A stretch of DNA of 64,000 nucleotides from Halomonas sp. GFAJ-1 (GTDB taxonomy: Bacteria > Pseudomonadota > Gammaproteobacteria > Pseudomonadales > Halomonadaceae): NCBI GenBank assembly GCA_002966495.1, contig CP016490.1, forward strand, positions 2,046,001 to 2,110,000, given 5' to 3'. This document shows, piece after piece, positions 53,738-62,845 of the stretch; within the stretch, counting starts at the first letter, position 1, and every line of letters starts with the position of its first letter. The notes under the pieces are model-generated. The model saw only the letters and a list, made by a program, of their open reading frames with translations. It searched no databases and had not been told where the DNA came from. Both the position numbers and the translations under genes were made by a program.

Positions 53738-55024
53738 GTGTCTACCTCTAACCGTGTTGCGCTGGTTATACCTGCGCGTTTCGGCTCTAGCCGTTTGCCC
53801 GGTAAACCCCTGGCCGATTTGCTGGGCAAGCCTATGGTGCAATGGGTGTTTGAGAAGGCACAGCAGGTGCCTTCTGCCCATACCGTGGTGGTTGCCACTG
53901 ATGACCAGCGCATTGTCGATGCCGTGAACGCGTTTGGCGGTAAGGTGGTGCTGACATCAAAGGATCATCCTTCCGGCACCGACCGCTTGGTCGAAGTGAT
54001 GGGCCAAGTAGACGCTGATATCTACATCAACTTGCAAGGGGATGAACCCCTGGTTCGCCCCAGTGATGTAGAACAGCTTGCGCAAGGCATGTTGGTCGAC
54101 CCCACCGTAGATGTGGGCACGCTTTACCATGCCATTGAAGATGAAGAGGCCCAGAACCCTAATGCAGTAAAAGTTGTGTTAGGGCAGGCGGGTAACGCGC
54201 TCTATTTTAGCCGTTCCCCTATACCTTACCCCCGCGAGGGGGATAAACACCCCGGCTTTAAAAAGCATGTGGGGGTGTATGCCTATCGCAAACGCATTTT
54301 GGAGCAGTACGCCCAGTTGCCTGCCTCGGCATTGGAGCAAACTGAACAGCTCGAACAGCTGCGGTTGCTAGCGGCAGGCCTGCGTATCCGCGCCTTTGAA
54401 GTAGCGCCCACTGGGCCAGGGGTCGATACCCCCGAGTGCCTTGAAAAAGTGAGGGCAATACTGGAAGGCAAGCCCTATACACCCGCGTCGCCACTGGCCC
54501 ACGTCAAGCTACTGATTACCGATGTAGACGGCGTGCTGACTGATGGTGGCATCTATTACGATGCCACAGGTGAATGCTTGAAGCGTTTTCATGTGCGTGA
54601 TGGCTTAGGCATGCGCTTGCTGGAAGAGTGCGGTATTAGGGTGGCGGTGCTTTCTGGCCGGGATTCCCCCACGTTACGTAAACGCGTGGCGGATCTGGGT
54701 ATTAACCTGCTTGCGTTTGGTGTGAAGGACAAATATGCGGCGTGTTTAGCGCTTATGGAACAAGCAGGCGCCACACCAGCGCAAACCGCTTGTATCGGTG
54801 ATGATTCTATTGATCTTCCTGCCTTTGCGGCGTGCGGGCTGTCTTATGCCGTGGCCGATGCTCCCAGCTATGTGAAGCAACATGCCACTGGCGTGCTTAC
54901 CTTAGCGGGTGGCCAAGGGGCCGTGCGAGAACTGGCAGACGCCATTCTTACTGCTCATGGCCGGGCAGATGTATTTAACTCAGCGAAGGGCTTCCATTCA
55001 GTTTCTGGTGGAGCTGCCCAATAA
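53738..55024 (+). CDS. Fused CMP-Kdo synthetase and Kdo-8-phosphate phosphatase (KdsB-KdsC)
   Basis: A 428-residue fusion. Residues 1-~245 are KdsB (IPARFGSSRLPGKPL, GTDRLVEV, INLQGDEPLVRP, TEQLEQLRLLAAG). Residues ~255-425 are KdsC, a capless HAD phosphatase with ITDVDGVLTDG (Asp262, Asp264), VLSGRDSPTLRKR and GDDSIDLPAF. The order in the chain is the reverse of the reaction order, in which KdsC acts before KdsB. The start is GTG 53738 behind AAGGAG. A second KdsB-like enzyme is encoded at 50021. The high GC and close spacing to kdsA and kdsD suggest that these three form the housekeeping Kdo module. Confidence 0.93.
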   Translation: MSTSNRVALVIPARFGSSRLPGKPLADLLGKPMVQWVFEKAQQVPSAHTVVVATDDQRIVDAVNAFGGKVVLTSKDHPSGTDRLVEVMGQVDADIYINLQGDEPLVRPSDVEQLAQGMLVDPTVDVGTLYHAIEDEEAQNPNAVKVVLGQAGNALYFSRSPIPYPREGDKHPGFKKHVGVYAYRKRILEQYAQLPASALEQTEQLEQLRLLAAGLRIRAFEVAPTGPGVDTPECLEKVRAILEGKPYTPASPLAHVKLLITDVDGVLTDGGIYYDATGECLKRFHVRDGLGMRLLEECGIRVAVLSGRDSPTLRKRVADLGINLLAFGVKDKYAACLALMEQAGATPAQTACIGDDSIDLPAFAACGLSYAVADAPSYVKQHATGVLTLAGGQGAVRELADAILTAHGRADVFNSAKGFHSVSGGAAQ

Positions 55025-55062
55025 AGTGGCAGAGCAACGTGATAGAAAAGGATAGACATCAA

Positions 55063-56010
55063 ATGTCGAGTATCAACGTCGGTAAAGAAGTATTCGAAGT
55101 CCAGGCCCGTGCATTGGAAGCAGCGGCTACCCGACTGAACGGTTCCTTCGACCAGGCCGTGAATATGATTCTTGAAACGCCGGGGCGCGTGATTATTTCC
55201 GGTATGGGTAAATCGGGCATCATTGGTAACAAGATGGCGGCCACACTGGCTTCTACCGGCACGCCGAGTTTTTCCGTGCACCCGGCGGAAGCCTATCATG
55301 GCGATTTAGGCATGTTCACTGCCGACGATGTGGTGGTACTGATCTCCTATAGTGGCGAGACGGAGGAAGTGATTCGCTTAATTCCATCACTACGCCATTT
55401 TGGGGTAAAAACAATTGCGATGGTGGGCAATCCGGACTCAACCTTAGGCCGCAACTGCGATCTGGTACTGGATGTATCGGTAGAGCGTGAAGCGTGCCCG
55501 AATAACTTAGCACCCACCACTTCCACGACCGTGACGCTAGCCATGGGCGATGCGCTGGCGGTGGCGCTTATTGAACGGCGTGATTTCCAACCCCATGACT
55601 TTGCGGTATTCCACCCTGGCGGTAGCCTGGGTAAACGGTTGCTGACGCGTGTGAAAGACGTGATGCACACGGAACTGCCGATTTGTGCCCCGCACGACAA
55701 CATGAAAGAAGTCATCATGACCATTACTCAAGTTGGTTTGGGTATTGCCGTTGTCGTAGATAGAGGCACCATTAAAGGCGTTATTACGGATGGTGATTTG
55801 CGCCGTACACTGTTTAACCACGATAGCTTTGATGGATTAACAGCTGCTAGCGTAATGACTCCCTCTCCGCTCACCATCAATCAGATGGAAATGTTTGCAG
55901 ATGCTGAAAACATTATGCTGAAGGCCAAAGTGACCTCTTTGCTGGTGGTGGGAGAAGAAGGGGCGCTAAGTGGTGTGCTAAAACTTCAGGATGCTGGGCG
56001 GCTTGGCTAA
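55063..56010 (+). CDS. kdsD: Arabinose-5-phosphate isomerase (KdsD/KpsF)
   Basis: This enzyme converts ribulose 5-phosphate to arabinose 5-phosphate, the first step to Kdo. The 315-residue product has an SIS domain (ISGMGKSGIIGNKMAAT, LISYSGETEE, APTTSTTVTLAMGDALA) followed by two CBS domains from about residue 200 (RVKDVMHTELP, VMTPSPLTI). ATG 55063 follows AAAAGGA. In capsule operons the same protein is called KpsF. It ends the continuous capsule/Kdo gene set. Confidence 0.94.
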   Translation: MSSINVGKEVFEVQARALEAAATRLNGSFDQAVNMILETPGRVIISGMGKSGIIGNKMAATLASTGTPSFSVHPAEAYHGDLGMFTADDVVVLISYSGETEEVIRLIPSLRHFGVKTIAMVGNPDSTLGRNCDLVLDVSVEREACPNNLAPTTSTTVTLAMGDALAVALIERRDFQPHDFAVFHPGGSLGKRLLTRVKDVMHTELPICAPHDNMKEVIMTITQVGLGIAVVVDRGTIKGVITDGDLRRTLFNHDSFDGLTAASVMTPSPLTINQMEMFADAENIMLKAKVTSLLVVGEEGALSGVLKLQDAGRLG

Positions 56011-56060
56011 TCTAGCTTTATCTAAACAATTAGTGTTTTTTAATTCAGCATGAAGTACTT

Positions 56061-56610
56061 ATGAAAGTATTGGGGTTAAGAGGGGCAGGATACATTGGTG
56101 CCCAGGTGGTCAAGCAGCTGGCCCGTTCAGGGCACTGTGTTGTCGTGTTGGATAATCTGTCTACTGGCTTTCGTGAGTTAGTGAAATATGGTGAACTGGT
56201 AGAACACGATTGAACCGATACTGTGATGCTCAACTAATTGTTGAGCATCATCATTTTGTTGGCGTCATGCATTTTACCGACTTCAGCTTTGTAGGCGATT
56301 AGGTGAACGACTGTGACAAACATTATTGTAACAATGTCACCAATACCCTCAATCTGCTAGATGCTATGGCGTGCAACGCTTTATTTTCTTTTCTATAGCG
56401 GCAGCGGCCAGCTTTGGTGAATCTGAATACGTGCCCTTTGATGAAGCACACCCGCAACTACCCATTAACCCCTCCGGTGCTAGCAAGCTGATGGTAGTGT
56501 GGGTATTAATGGACTATTCCGCAGCTTATGGGCTTCGCTTTATTGCGTGGCGTTATTTTAATGCGAGTGGTGCTGACCCTGAAGGTGTTTTGGTTGGATC
56601 GTTTTGCTCT
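56061..56610 (+). pseudogene. galE: UDP-glucose 4-epimerase, decayed
   Basis: The Rossmann start (MKVLGLRGAGYIGAQVVKQL) and VVLDNLSTGFRELVKYG are readable but stop at 56211. Further on, in shifted frames and with stops, come a VMHFTDFSFVGD-like segment, NNVTNTLNLLDAM, and finally EYVPFDEAHPQLPINPSGAS and YGLRFIAWRYFNASGADPEG. In the catalytic PINPYGASK box the Tyr is now Ser. The gene has several frameshifts and lacks its last third, so no epimerase is made from it. Confidence 0.9.
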
Positions 56611-56716
56611 AAGTGTATATTAATCAATACGTTTTTTATCACGATCATCGTCATGGCTATATTGCGCACGGTAAATATATTCGGTGCGAATGGCAAACCT
56701 AGCAAGGGAGACGCAA

Positions 56717-58318
56717 ATGGACGCCATCACTCAAGATTTTTTTGATCAAACCCCAGATGCCAACGTGGCAAAAGAGCGTGTCGCCTTTGGTACATCAGGC
56801 CATCGAGGGCGCGCTGCTGACCGCACCTTTAACGCGGCGCACATTTTTGCGATTACCCAAGCCGTGGTGGATTACCGTAAAGCGCAAGACTACCAAGGGC
56901 CACTGTTTTTAGGTTTTGATACCCATGCGCTTTCTCGCCCTGCCTGGGAGTCCGCGCTGAGAGTCTTGGCGGCTAATAAGGTGCCCGTGCTGATTGAAAA
57001 GCATCACGGCTACACGGCAACGCCGCTGGTTAGCCACGCTATTTTGCAGCACAACAGCCTTCAACATCAGGCGATGCCAGGAGCGGCCAAAGCCGATGGC
57101 CTGATTATTACGCCCTCCCATAACCCACCAGAAGATGGTGGTATTAAGTACAACCCGGCCCACGGTGGGCCTGCCGATACCGACGCTACAACATGGATTG
57201 AGCAGCGTGCTAATGCCTATTTGCTAGGTGAGTTAGGCGAAATGGCGCTGGTTTCGGTTGAAGATGCGCTCGCTTACGCCCAGGAGTATGACTTTACGGC
57301 CCACTACGTAGCGCAGCTGGGTAAGGTGGTGGATATGGCGGCTATTCAAAGCGCCAGCCTTACGCTAGGGGTAGACCCCATGGGGGGAACCGCGCTGCCG
57401 GTATGGCAAGCGGTCGCTGAGCACTACGGCCTTAATCTTGAGGTGGTCAATACCACGGTCGATGCCAGCTTTAGCTTTATGCCGCCTGATCACGACGGCA
57501 AAATTCGCATGGATTGCTCCAGCGCTGCCGCCATGGCGAACCTGTTAAACATTAAAGACCGTTTTGATCTTTCTTATGGCAACGACCCTGATGCCGACCG
57601 CCACGGTATTGTGGATGCCAACGGGTTGATGAACCCTAACCACTTCTTAGCCGTGTGCGTGGACTACTTAATCAGCCACCGACCCGAGTGGGCAGTGACA
57701 CTTAAAATCGGTAAGACGCTGGTGTCCTCTTCCATGATTGACCGAGTGGTTGCCTCCCACGGGCGTGAGCTTTATGAAGTGCCGGTAGGGTTCAAGTGGT
57801 TCGTGGATGGCTTGCATGAGGGGTGGCTTGCCTTTGGGGGAGAGGAGAGCGCAGGCGCTAGCCTGCTTACCCATGATGGTAAGGCATGGTCTACTGATAA
57901 AGACGGTATTGTGCTGTGCCTATTGGCCGCCGAGATATTGGCGGTTACCGGTAAAACACCGAGCGAGTATTACCGCACCTTAACCGAGCGTTTTGGCGAG
58001 CCGTTTTACAAGCGGGTCGATACTGCCTGTACCGCTGAAGAAAAAGCCGCTTTCAAACAGCTAAGTGCAGAGAGCGTTACCGAAACCATGCTGGCGGGTG
58101 ATCCGATCACTGCCGTACTGGTCAACGCCCCTGGTAACGGTGCAGCCATTGGTGGTTTGAAGGTAACGACTGACAACGGCTGGTTTGCTGCCCGCCCCAG
58201 CGGCACGGAGTCGCTTTACAAAATATACGCTGAGAGCTTTAAGGGCCCGCAGCACTTAGATGAACTGATCGAAAGTGCCACAAAGCTACTTTCCGGTGTG
58301 TTGGGTAGCTCGGTGTAA
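56717..58318 (+). CDS. pgm: Phosphoglucomutase (alpha-D-glucose phosphate-specific)
   Basis: Pgm interconverts glucose 6-phosphate and glucose 1-phosphate, feeding GalU. The 533-residue product has the family start FGTSGHRGRA, the phosphoserine loop ITPSHNPPEDGGIKYN, the metal loop YGNDPDADRHGIV, the sugar loop FGGEESAGAS and the phosphate loop RPSGTESLYKIY. The length is close to E. coli Pgm (546). I use ATG 56717 behind AAGGGAG. Its neighbour pgi is broken, so glucose 6-phosphate must reach it from another source. Confidence 0.96.
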   Translation: MDAITQDFFDQTPDANVAKERVAFGTSGHRGRAADRTFNAAHIFAITQAVVDYRKAQDYQGPLFLGFDTHALSRPAWESALRVLAANKVPVLIEKHHGYTATPLVSHAILQHNSLQHQAMPGAAKADGLIITPSHNPPEDGGIKYNPAHGGPADTDATTWIEQRANAYLLGELGEMALVSVEDALAYAQEYDFTAHYVAQLGKVVDMAAIQSASLTLGVDPMGGTALPVWQAVAEHYGLNLEVVNTTVDASFSFMPPDHDGKIRMDCSSAAAMANLLNIKDRFDLSYGNDPDADRHGIVDANGLMNPNHFLAVCVDYLISHRPEWAVTLKIGKTLVSSSMIDRVVASHGRELYEVPVGFKWFVDGLHEGWLAFGGEESAGASLLTHDGKAWSTDKDGIVLCLLAAEILAVTGKTPSEYYRTLTERFGEPFYKRVDTACTAEEKAAFKQLSAESVTETMLAGDPITAVLVNAPGNGAAIGGLKVTTDNGWFAARPSGTESLYKIYAESFKGPQHLDELIESATKLLSGVLGSSV

Positions 58319-58484
58319 ACTGCAGCGTACCCGCATAGCGATACTGGGATTAGCAAAAATCCGCGTAAACCCTCGCCCGATTGAGGGCGGGGATACAAGC
58401 GGGCAGCGCGCTAGCGCTGCAGGGGTTGTAGTGTCGTATTTATCTGGCACTATACATTCATACAGTCAACGAGTTGAAGCCGTT

Positions 58485-59657
58485 GTGTTAACAGCCACCA
58501 AAGTACGCATCTACCCCACCCCCGAACAGGCTGATTTCTTGAATCAGCAATTCGGCGCGGTGCGGTTTACGTACAACAAGGCACTGCACATTATCAGCTC
58601 GCAGTACAAGCGCCATGGCACCAAGCTGCGCGCTAAGAAAGACCTCAAGCCGTTGTTGGCGGTGGCGAAGAAGTCTCGCAACTACCACTGGCTCAAAGCA
58701 TTTGATTCTATCGCACTGCAACAGGCGTGCATTAACCTGGATCGCGCCTTCCAGAACTTCTTTAACCCCCAGCTTAAAGCCCGCTATCCGCGTTTTAAAC
58801 GCAAGCATGGCAAGCAATCGAGCTATCACTGCACCAGCGTTAAGGCGGGTAATGACTGGATCAAAGTCCCCAAGCTTACGCCGATTAAAGCCCGAATCCA
58901 TCGAGAGATCGCCGGCACGCTGAAAAGCATCACACTGACCCGCACCCCCACGGGCAAGTATTTTGCCTCGCTGCTGGTGGAGGATGGTGTGGAGGCAGCC
59001 GCACCGCTGCAAACGGTGGAGACGGTGCTGGGGGTCGATATGGGCTTAACGCATCTGGCCATCGACTCCACTGGCCGCAAGGTCGCCAATCCTCGCTTCT
59101 TGAAGCTGGCGTCTGCCAACCTACGCCGCAAGCAGAAAGCGCTTTCACGCTGCCAGAAAGGTAGCAAGCGCCGTACGAAAGCGCGGCTAATGCTCGCCAA
59201 GGCGCACGAGCGGCTGGCGAATGTGCGTGCTGACTTCCAGCACAAACTGTCTCGACAACTCATTGACGACAACCAAGCGGTGGTGGTCGAGACACTGAGC
59301 GTGAAAAACATGCTCAAAAACCGCAAGCTGGCCAAGCATATTGCCGATGCCAGTTGGAGCAGGTTGATCGAAAAACTGGCGTATAAGGCGAAGCAGCAAG
59401 GCAAGCATCTGGTCAGAATCGACCAATGGTTCGCCAGCTCCAAAACCTGCGCGGGCTGCGGCCACAAAGTCGAACAAATGCCCCTCAGTGTCCGCACCTG
59501 GGATTGCCCAAGCTGTGGCACAAAGGCGATTGACCGTGACGTAAACGCCGCGATCACTATTCGCCAGCAAGGCATTTTAAAATTAAAGGCGGAAGGGCTG
59601 TCCGTCTCTGCCCATCGAGGCCTGTGTAAGACCGGTCACGCACCGGCTGCGGCCTAA
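58485..59657 (+). CDS. tnpB: TnpB RNA-guided nuclease of IS200/IS605 family
   Basis: A 390-residue TnpB, the ancestor type of Cas12. The N-terminus is typical (TATKVRIYPTPEQ, FNKALH-like YNKALH). The RuvC site is complete: Asp185 in GVDMGLTHLAI, Glu269 in VVETLSVKNM and Asp352 in IDRDVNAAI. A zinc ribbon (CAGCGHKVE, CPSCGT) lies before the last Asp. The start is GTG 58485; the longer open frame upstream lies in the element end. It should cut DNA guided by an omega RNA made from the 3' end of the element. Confidence 0.92.
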   Translation: MLTATKVRIYPTPEQADFLNQQFGAVRFTYNKALHIISSQYKRHGTKLRAKKDLKPLLAVAKKSRNYHWLKAFDSIALQQACINLDRAFQNFFNPQLKARYPRFKRKHGKQSSYHCTSVKAGNDWIKVPKLTPIKARIHREIAGTLKSITLTRTPTGKYFASLLVEDGVEAAAPLQTVETVLGVDMGLTHLAIDSTGRKVANPRFLKLASANLRRKQKALSRCQKGSKRRTKARLMLAKAHERLANVRADFQHKLSRQLIDDNQAVVVETLSVKNMLKNRKLAKHIADASWSRLIEKLAYKAKQQGKHLVRIDQWFASSKTCAGCGHKVEQMPLSVRTWDCPSCGTKAIDRDVNAAITIRQQGILKLKAEGLSVSAHRGLCKTGHAPAAA

Positions 59658-59715
59658 GACGTGGGAAGCCTCACCCGTGGTTGCGTAGCGACGTAGGGTG
59701 GGGAGCAGTCACCGT
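59600..59715 (+). ncRNA. Probable omega RNA scaffold at the right end of the tnpB element
   Basis: In this family the guide RNA overlaps the tnpB 3' end and the right end of the element, and the guide lies just outside it. Here the sequence after the stop is hairpin-forming (CCTCACCCGTGG, then CGACGTAGGGTGGGG) and ends GAGCAGTCAC. The following bases, the putative guide, are pgi coding sequence. The 5' end is not known; boundaries are estimates. Confidence 0.55.
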
Positions 59716-60425
59716 CTAATTTTCCTGTGTTGATGGCGTTGGTGGGCGCTTGGAATAGTCAGTTCTTACATATACCAACCCATGCCGTGCTGCCTTATGA
59801 TGGCCGCTTAAAGAGTCTACCTGCATACTTACAGCAGTTGGAGATGGAATCTAACGGCAAAAGCGTGGGTCGCGATGGTCATTCGGTTAATCATGCCACT
59901 TGCCCTATTATGTGGGGCGATGTTGGGCCAAATGCTCAGCATGCGTTTTATCAGCTACTTCATCAGGGCAGCCACACGGTAAGTGCAGACTTTATTGCTG
60001 TGGCATCACGCCCCGCGGTAGCCTCTGAAAAAGTGAACCATGCGCTGCAGTCTCAGGAAGCGCTCACCCTGGCAAACTGCTTAGCCCAAGCGCAGCTGTT
60101 TGCGCTGGGAGATGACGCCATTCCCCAGGCGTTGCGGGGTTATATGGCGCAGGGTTATCGCGGTAACCAGCCTAATTCTGTTTTACTCTTAAAAGTGCTG
60201 GATGCGTGGACGATTGGAGCGCTGCTGTCGCTTTACGAGCATAAGGTGTTTGTACAATCGGTGCTGTGGAACCTCAATCCCTTCGACCAGCCAGGGGTAG
60301 AGCTTGGTAAGCAGCTAGCGACCAGCCTTTATCACACGTTATCGGGTAAGCCAGTCGAGCAGCAAAACGTCGAAGACCCAAGTACTGAGCAGCTGCTGCG
60401 TAAAGTAACTGAGTGGCGCGAATAG
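59716..60425 (+). pseudogene. pgi: Glucose-6-phosphate isomerase, C-terminal half
   Basis: From the element boundary the frame reads [20 protein letters not shown], then [51 protein letters not shown] and [15 protein letters not shown], all Pgi. About 235 of ~550 codons are left. The N-terminal half, with part of the active site, is absent between pgm and the element, so this was a deletion, not a simple interruption. A GTG at 59727 could start a fragment but a functional enzyme is impossible. Confidence 0.93.
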
Positions 60426-60448
60426 TTTAACGAAAAAGGAAGTATGTA

Positions 60449-61303
60449 ATGTCCCAAGTGCGCAAAGCGATTATCCCGGTCGCCGGTTTCGGTACACGGC
60501 TATTGCCGATCAGCAAGGCGATCCCGAAAGAGATGGTGCCTGTTGTTGATCGCCCGCTCATTCAGCACGTGGTAGAAGAAGCGCTGGCGGCAGGCATTAA
60601 TGAGATTATTTTAGTAACAAGAGCAGGGAAGTCGGCGATTGAAGACCACTTTGATGCTCATTTCGAGCTTGAGCACTCGCTGGCAAGTAAGGGTAAAGAT
60701 GCGCTGCTTGAAACGCTTTCTGCCATTTCGCCTAAACAGCTAAAAGTCACCAGCGTACGCCAGCCCAATGCCAAAGGCCTGGGCCACGCTATTTTCTGTG
60801 CTGCACATTTGCTGGATAAAGATGAACCGTTTGCGGTGATCCTTCCGGATGTACTGGTGAAGCCCCAAGTAGGCAGCACTGCCTGTGACCTGGGCAGCAT
60901 GGTAGCGCGTTGGAATGCCAACGACGCCTCCCAGATCATGGTGGAAGCCGTTCCCCAGGAAGAGGTCTACCGTTACGGGATTGTGGACTGTGACGAGCCT
61001 GCTGCTGGTGAGAGCGCCACAATGCGCGGTGTGGTTGAAAAGCCAACGCCAGAGGATGCCCCTTCGCGTCTTTCCGTCATTGGTCGTTATGTGTTGCCGT
61101 ATCGCATTATGGAACTGCTGCGTGACCAGCCGCCGGGCGCTGGCAATGAAATCCAGCTGACCGATGCCATTGACCGCTTAATGCAGGAAGGCAAAACCGT
61201 ACAGGCATTCCGCATGCACGGCCGCACCTTCGACTGCGGGCACATCGAGGGCTGGTTGAAAGCCAATACCACGCTCGCCCGCGAAGCAGGTTACGATATT
61301 TGA
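60449..61303 (+). CDS. galU: UTP-glucose-1-phosphate uridylyltransferase
   Basis: GalU makes UDP-glucose from glucose 1-phosphate and UTP. The 284-residue protein has the nucleotide loop PVAGFGTRLLPISKAIPKEM, VDRPLIQHVVEEA, GLGHAIFCA, VILPDVLV and the late VEKPTPEDAPSRLSVIGRY and GNEIQLTDAI blocks. A good AAAAAGGAAG ribosome site precedes the ATG. Its product feeds Ugd (9491) and glucosyl transfer by the WcaJ-like enzyme. A terminator follows. Confidence 0.96.
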   Translation: MSQVRKAIIPVAGFGTRLLPISKAIPKEMVPVVDRPLIQHVVEEALAAGINEIILVTRAGKSAIEDHFDAHFELEHSLASKGKDALLETLSAISPKQLKVTSVRQPNAKGLGHAIFCAAHLLDKDEPFAVILPDVLVKPQVGSTACDLGSMVARWNANDASQIMVEAVPQEEVYRYGIVDCDEPAAGESATMRGVVEKPTPEDAPSRLSVIGRYVLPYRIMELLRDQPPGAGNEIQLTDAIDRLMQEGKTVQAFRMHGRTFDCGHIEGWLKANTTLAREAGYDI

Positions 61304-61330
61304 TGCTGTCTTAATAAGTGTGTTTCATTA

Positions 61331-61365
61331 AAGCCGCTCAGCTGATCACTGTAGCGGCTTTTTTT
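61331..61365 (+). terminator. Intrinsic terminator after galU
   Basis: AAGCCGCT (61331-61338) and AGCGGCTT (61353-61360) form an 8-bp stem followed by a run of seven T residues. Confidence 0.92.
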
Positions 61366-61388
61366 CGCCCAACACATGGAGGAAAGGT

Positions 61389-62147
61389 ATGCACGATTTG
61401 CTTGAGCAAGTGTTAGGCATTGCCTACAAAGCCAATGAGGCCATTATGTCGGTTTATGCCCGCAGCTTTAGTGTTGAGCTAAAAGCCGATAAAAGCCCGC
61501 TCACGGAGGCAGACCAAGCTGCTCATAACGTGATTATGCAGGGATTGCAGGCGCTTTCTCTGCAGTTACCTATTCTCTCTGAAGAAGATATTGAAGGATT
61601 TACTGGGGTAGACAGCGAAGGCCGTTATTGGCTGGTAGACCCGCTGGATGGCACTAAAGAATTTATCAAGCGCAATGGTGAATTTACGGTCAACATTGCG
61701 CTGATTCAGAACGGAAAGCCAGTATTGGGCGTGGTGACCGCGCCTGCTCTCGACATTGCTTACTTAGCGGCTGAAGGAGTAGGGGCATTTAAGATAGAAA
61801 ATGGTCAGCGTTATGCTATTCAAACAGCAGGAAAACCAGCGCCTGATAATGTGTGGCGAGTCATGGGTAGTCGTTCTCACCCAAGTCCAGATTTAGCAGC
61901 CTGGCTGGATAAATTAGGCCGCCACCAAGTTCAGCCTATGGGGAGTTCGCTCAAATTTGGGCTTATCGCGGAAGGTAAAGCTGATGTTTACCCGCGCCTA
62001 GGCCCTACCTGCTTATGGGATACTGCGGCCGCCCACGCTGTTGTTCTTCAAGCGGGCGGCCGAGTAGAAAATTTAGAAGGTGATTCACTTAGCTATGCGA
62101 ATCCCAACCAACAACTAAACCCTCATTTTGTAGTGTGGAGTTATTGA
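61389..62147 (+). CDS. cysQ: 3'(2'),5'-bisphosphate nucleotidase CysQ
   Basis: CysQ removes the 3' phosphate from PAP, a by-product of sulfate assimilation. The 252-residue protein has the inositol-phosphatase-type metal site: LSEEDIE (about residue 62), WLVDPLDGTKEF (about 83-93) and LWDTAAAHAVV near residue 214. DKSPLTEADQAAH is the usual N-terminal block. A GGAGGAAAGG site precedes the ATG. CysQ in halophiles is salt-sensitive, like yeast Hal2. Confidence 0.93.
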   Translation: MHDLLEQVLGIAYKANEAIMSVYARSFSVELKADKSPLTEADQAAHNVIMQGLQALSLQLPILSEEDIEGFTGVDSEGRYWLVDPLDGTKEFIKRNGEFTVNIALIQNGKPVLGVVTAPALDIAYLAAEGVGAFKIENGQRYAIQTAGKPAPDNVWRVMGSRSHPSPDLAAWLDKLGRHQVQPMGSSLKFGLIAEGKADVYPRLGPTCLWDTAAAHAVVLQAGGRVENLEGDSLSYANPNQQLNPHFVVWSY

Positions 62148-62180
62148 TTAAAAAAAAGCAAGGCACGGCGCTATTAATGG

Positions 62181-62774
62181 CCAAGTGCAACACCTGACCC
62201 ATCCGGTATGGTGTTGCTATGACTCACTGCTATCTTCACCTCTCTGCTGAAGACCGAGCTGCCTTCATGCTGATGCGTGCTCACCACTCGATCCGTGCCA
62301 TCGCGCAGCAATTGGGACGTGCACCCAGCACCATCTCACGGGAACTGGCACGCCACACGACTGGTGATCCTGGCGAAAGAGGATGGCACTAATGCCACAG
62401 CGGCGGCAGTGGTCTTCAGCGAAAAGCTCCATGAGGTGCCGCGAGCCCTGCGCCTATCCATGACCTACGACCAAGGCAGAGAGATGGTGAAGGCCGAGAT
62501 TACTCAGAAGATCGGTACCACGATCTACTTCGTTGACCCGCATAGCCCATGGCAACAGGGTTCCAATGAGAACACCAATGGACTGCTGCGACAGTACCTG
62601 CCGAAGGGCACGGGCTTGTCGGTCTACAGCCATGAAAAGCTCGACGCCATCGCCGACTCACTGAACACACGGCCTCGCAAGACGTTGGACTGGCGAACGC
62701 CGCTGGAAGTCTTCGCCGAGGTGTTCAAGAAGTCGGTCACTGGCCCGAGCACCCTTCAATAGCATTGCGCTTGG
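62181..62774 (+). mobile_element. IS30-like element with internal deletion
   Basis: Similar ends face each other: CCAAGTGCAACAC at 62181 and, on the other strand, CCAAGCGCAATGC ending at 62774. Only ~590 bp remain where an IS30-family element would have about 1.1 kb. Confidence 0.75.
62219..62762 (+). pseudogene. IS30-family transposase, internally deleted
   Basis: The N-terminal helix-turn-helix is clear (LSAEDRAAFMLMRAHHSIRA, IAQQLGRAPSTISRELARHT). Near 62365 the reading shifts frame straight into the second half of the integrase core (TRLVILAKEDGTNATA, MTYDQGREM, FVDPHSPWQQGSNENTNGLL, LNTRPRKTLDWRTP). The middle, with the first catalytic Asp, is missing. Confidence 0.9.
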
Positions 62775-62845
62775 AACTTGAGACCATCGTATTCAAAAAC
62801 CTATTATGCGGTGATGCCGCTGGTTGTCACTACGGGCGACTATGA

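Larger units (their letters stand above)
58345..59715 (+). mobile_element. tnpB-only IS605/IS1341-type element
   Basis: The element carries tnpB without a tnpA transposase. A hairpin (CTCGCCCGATTGAGGGCGGG, near 58372) and a perfect CAGCGC-GCTA-GCGCTG stem near 58403 lie in the left end. The right end shows the hairpin-rich tail after tnpB and stops where pgi sequence begins. The left boundary is approximate. Such elements need a TnpA from elsewhere to move. Confidence 0.75.

Noticed and set aside
59727..60425. A functional short Pgi-like protein
   Set aside because: It lacks the N-terminal half, including active-site residues, and begins at a mobile-element boundary.
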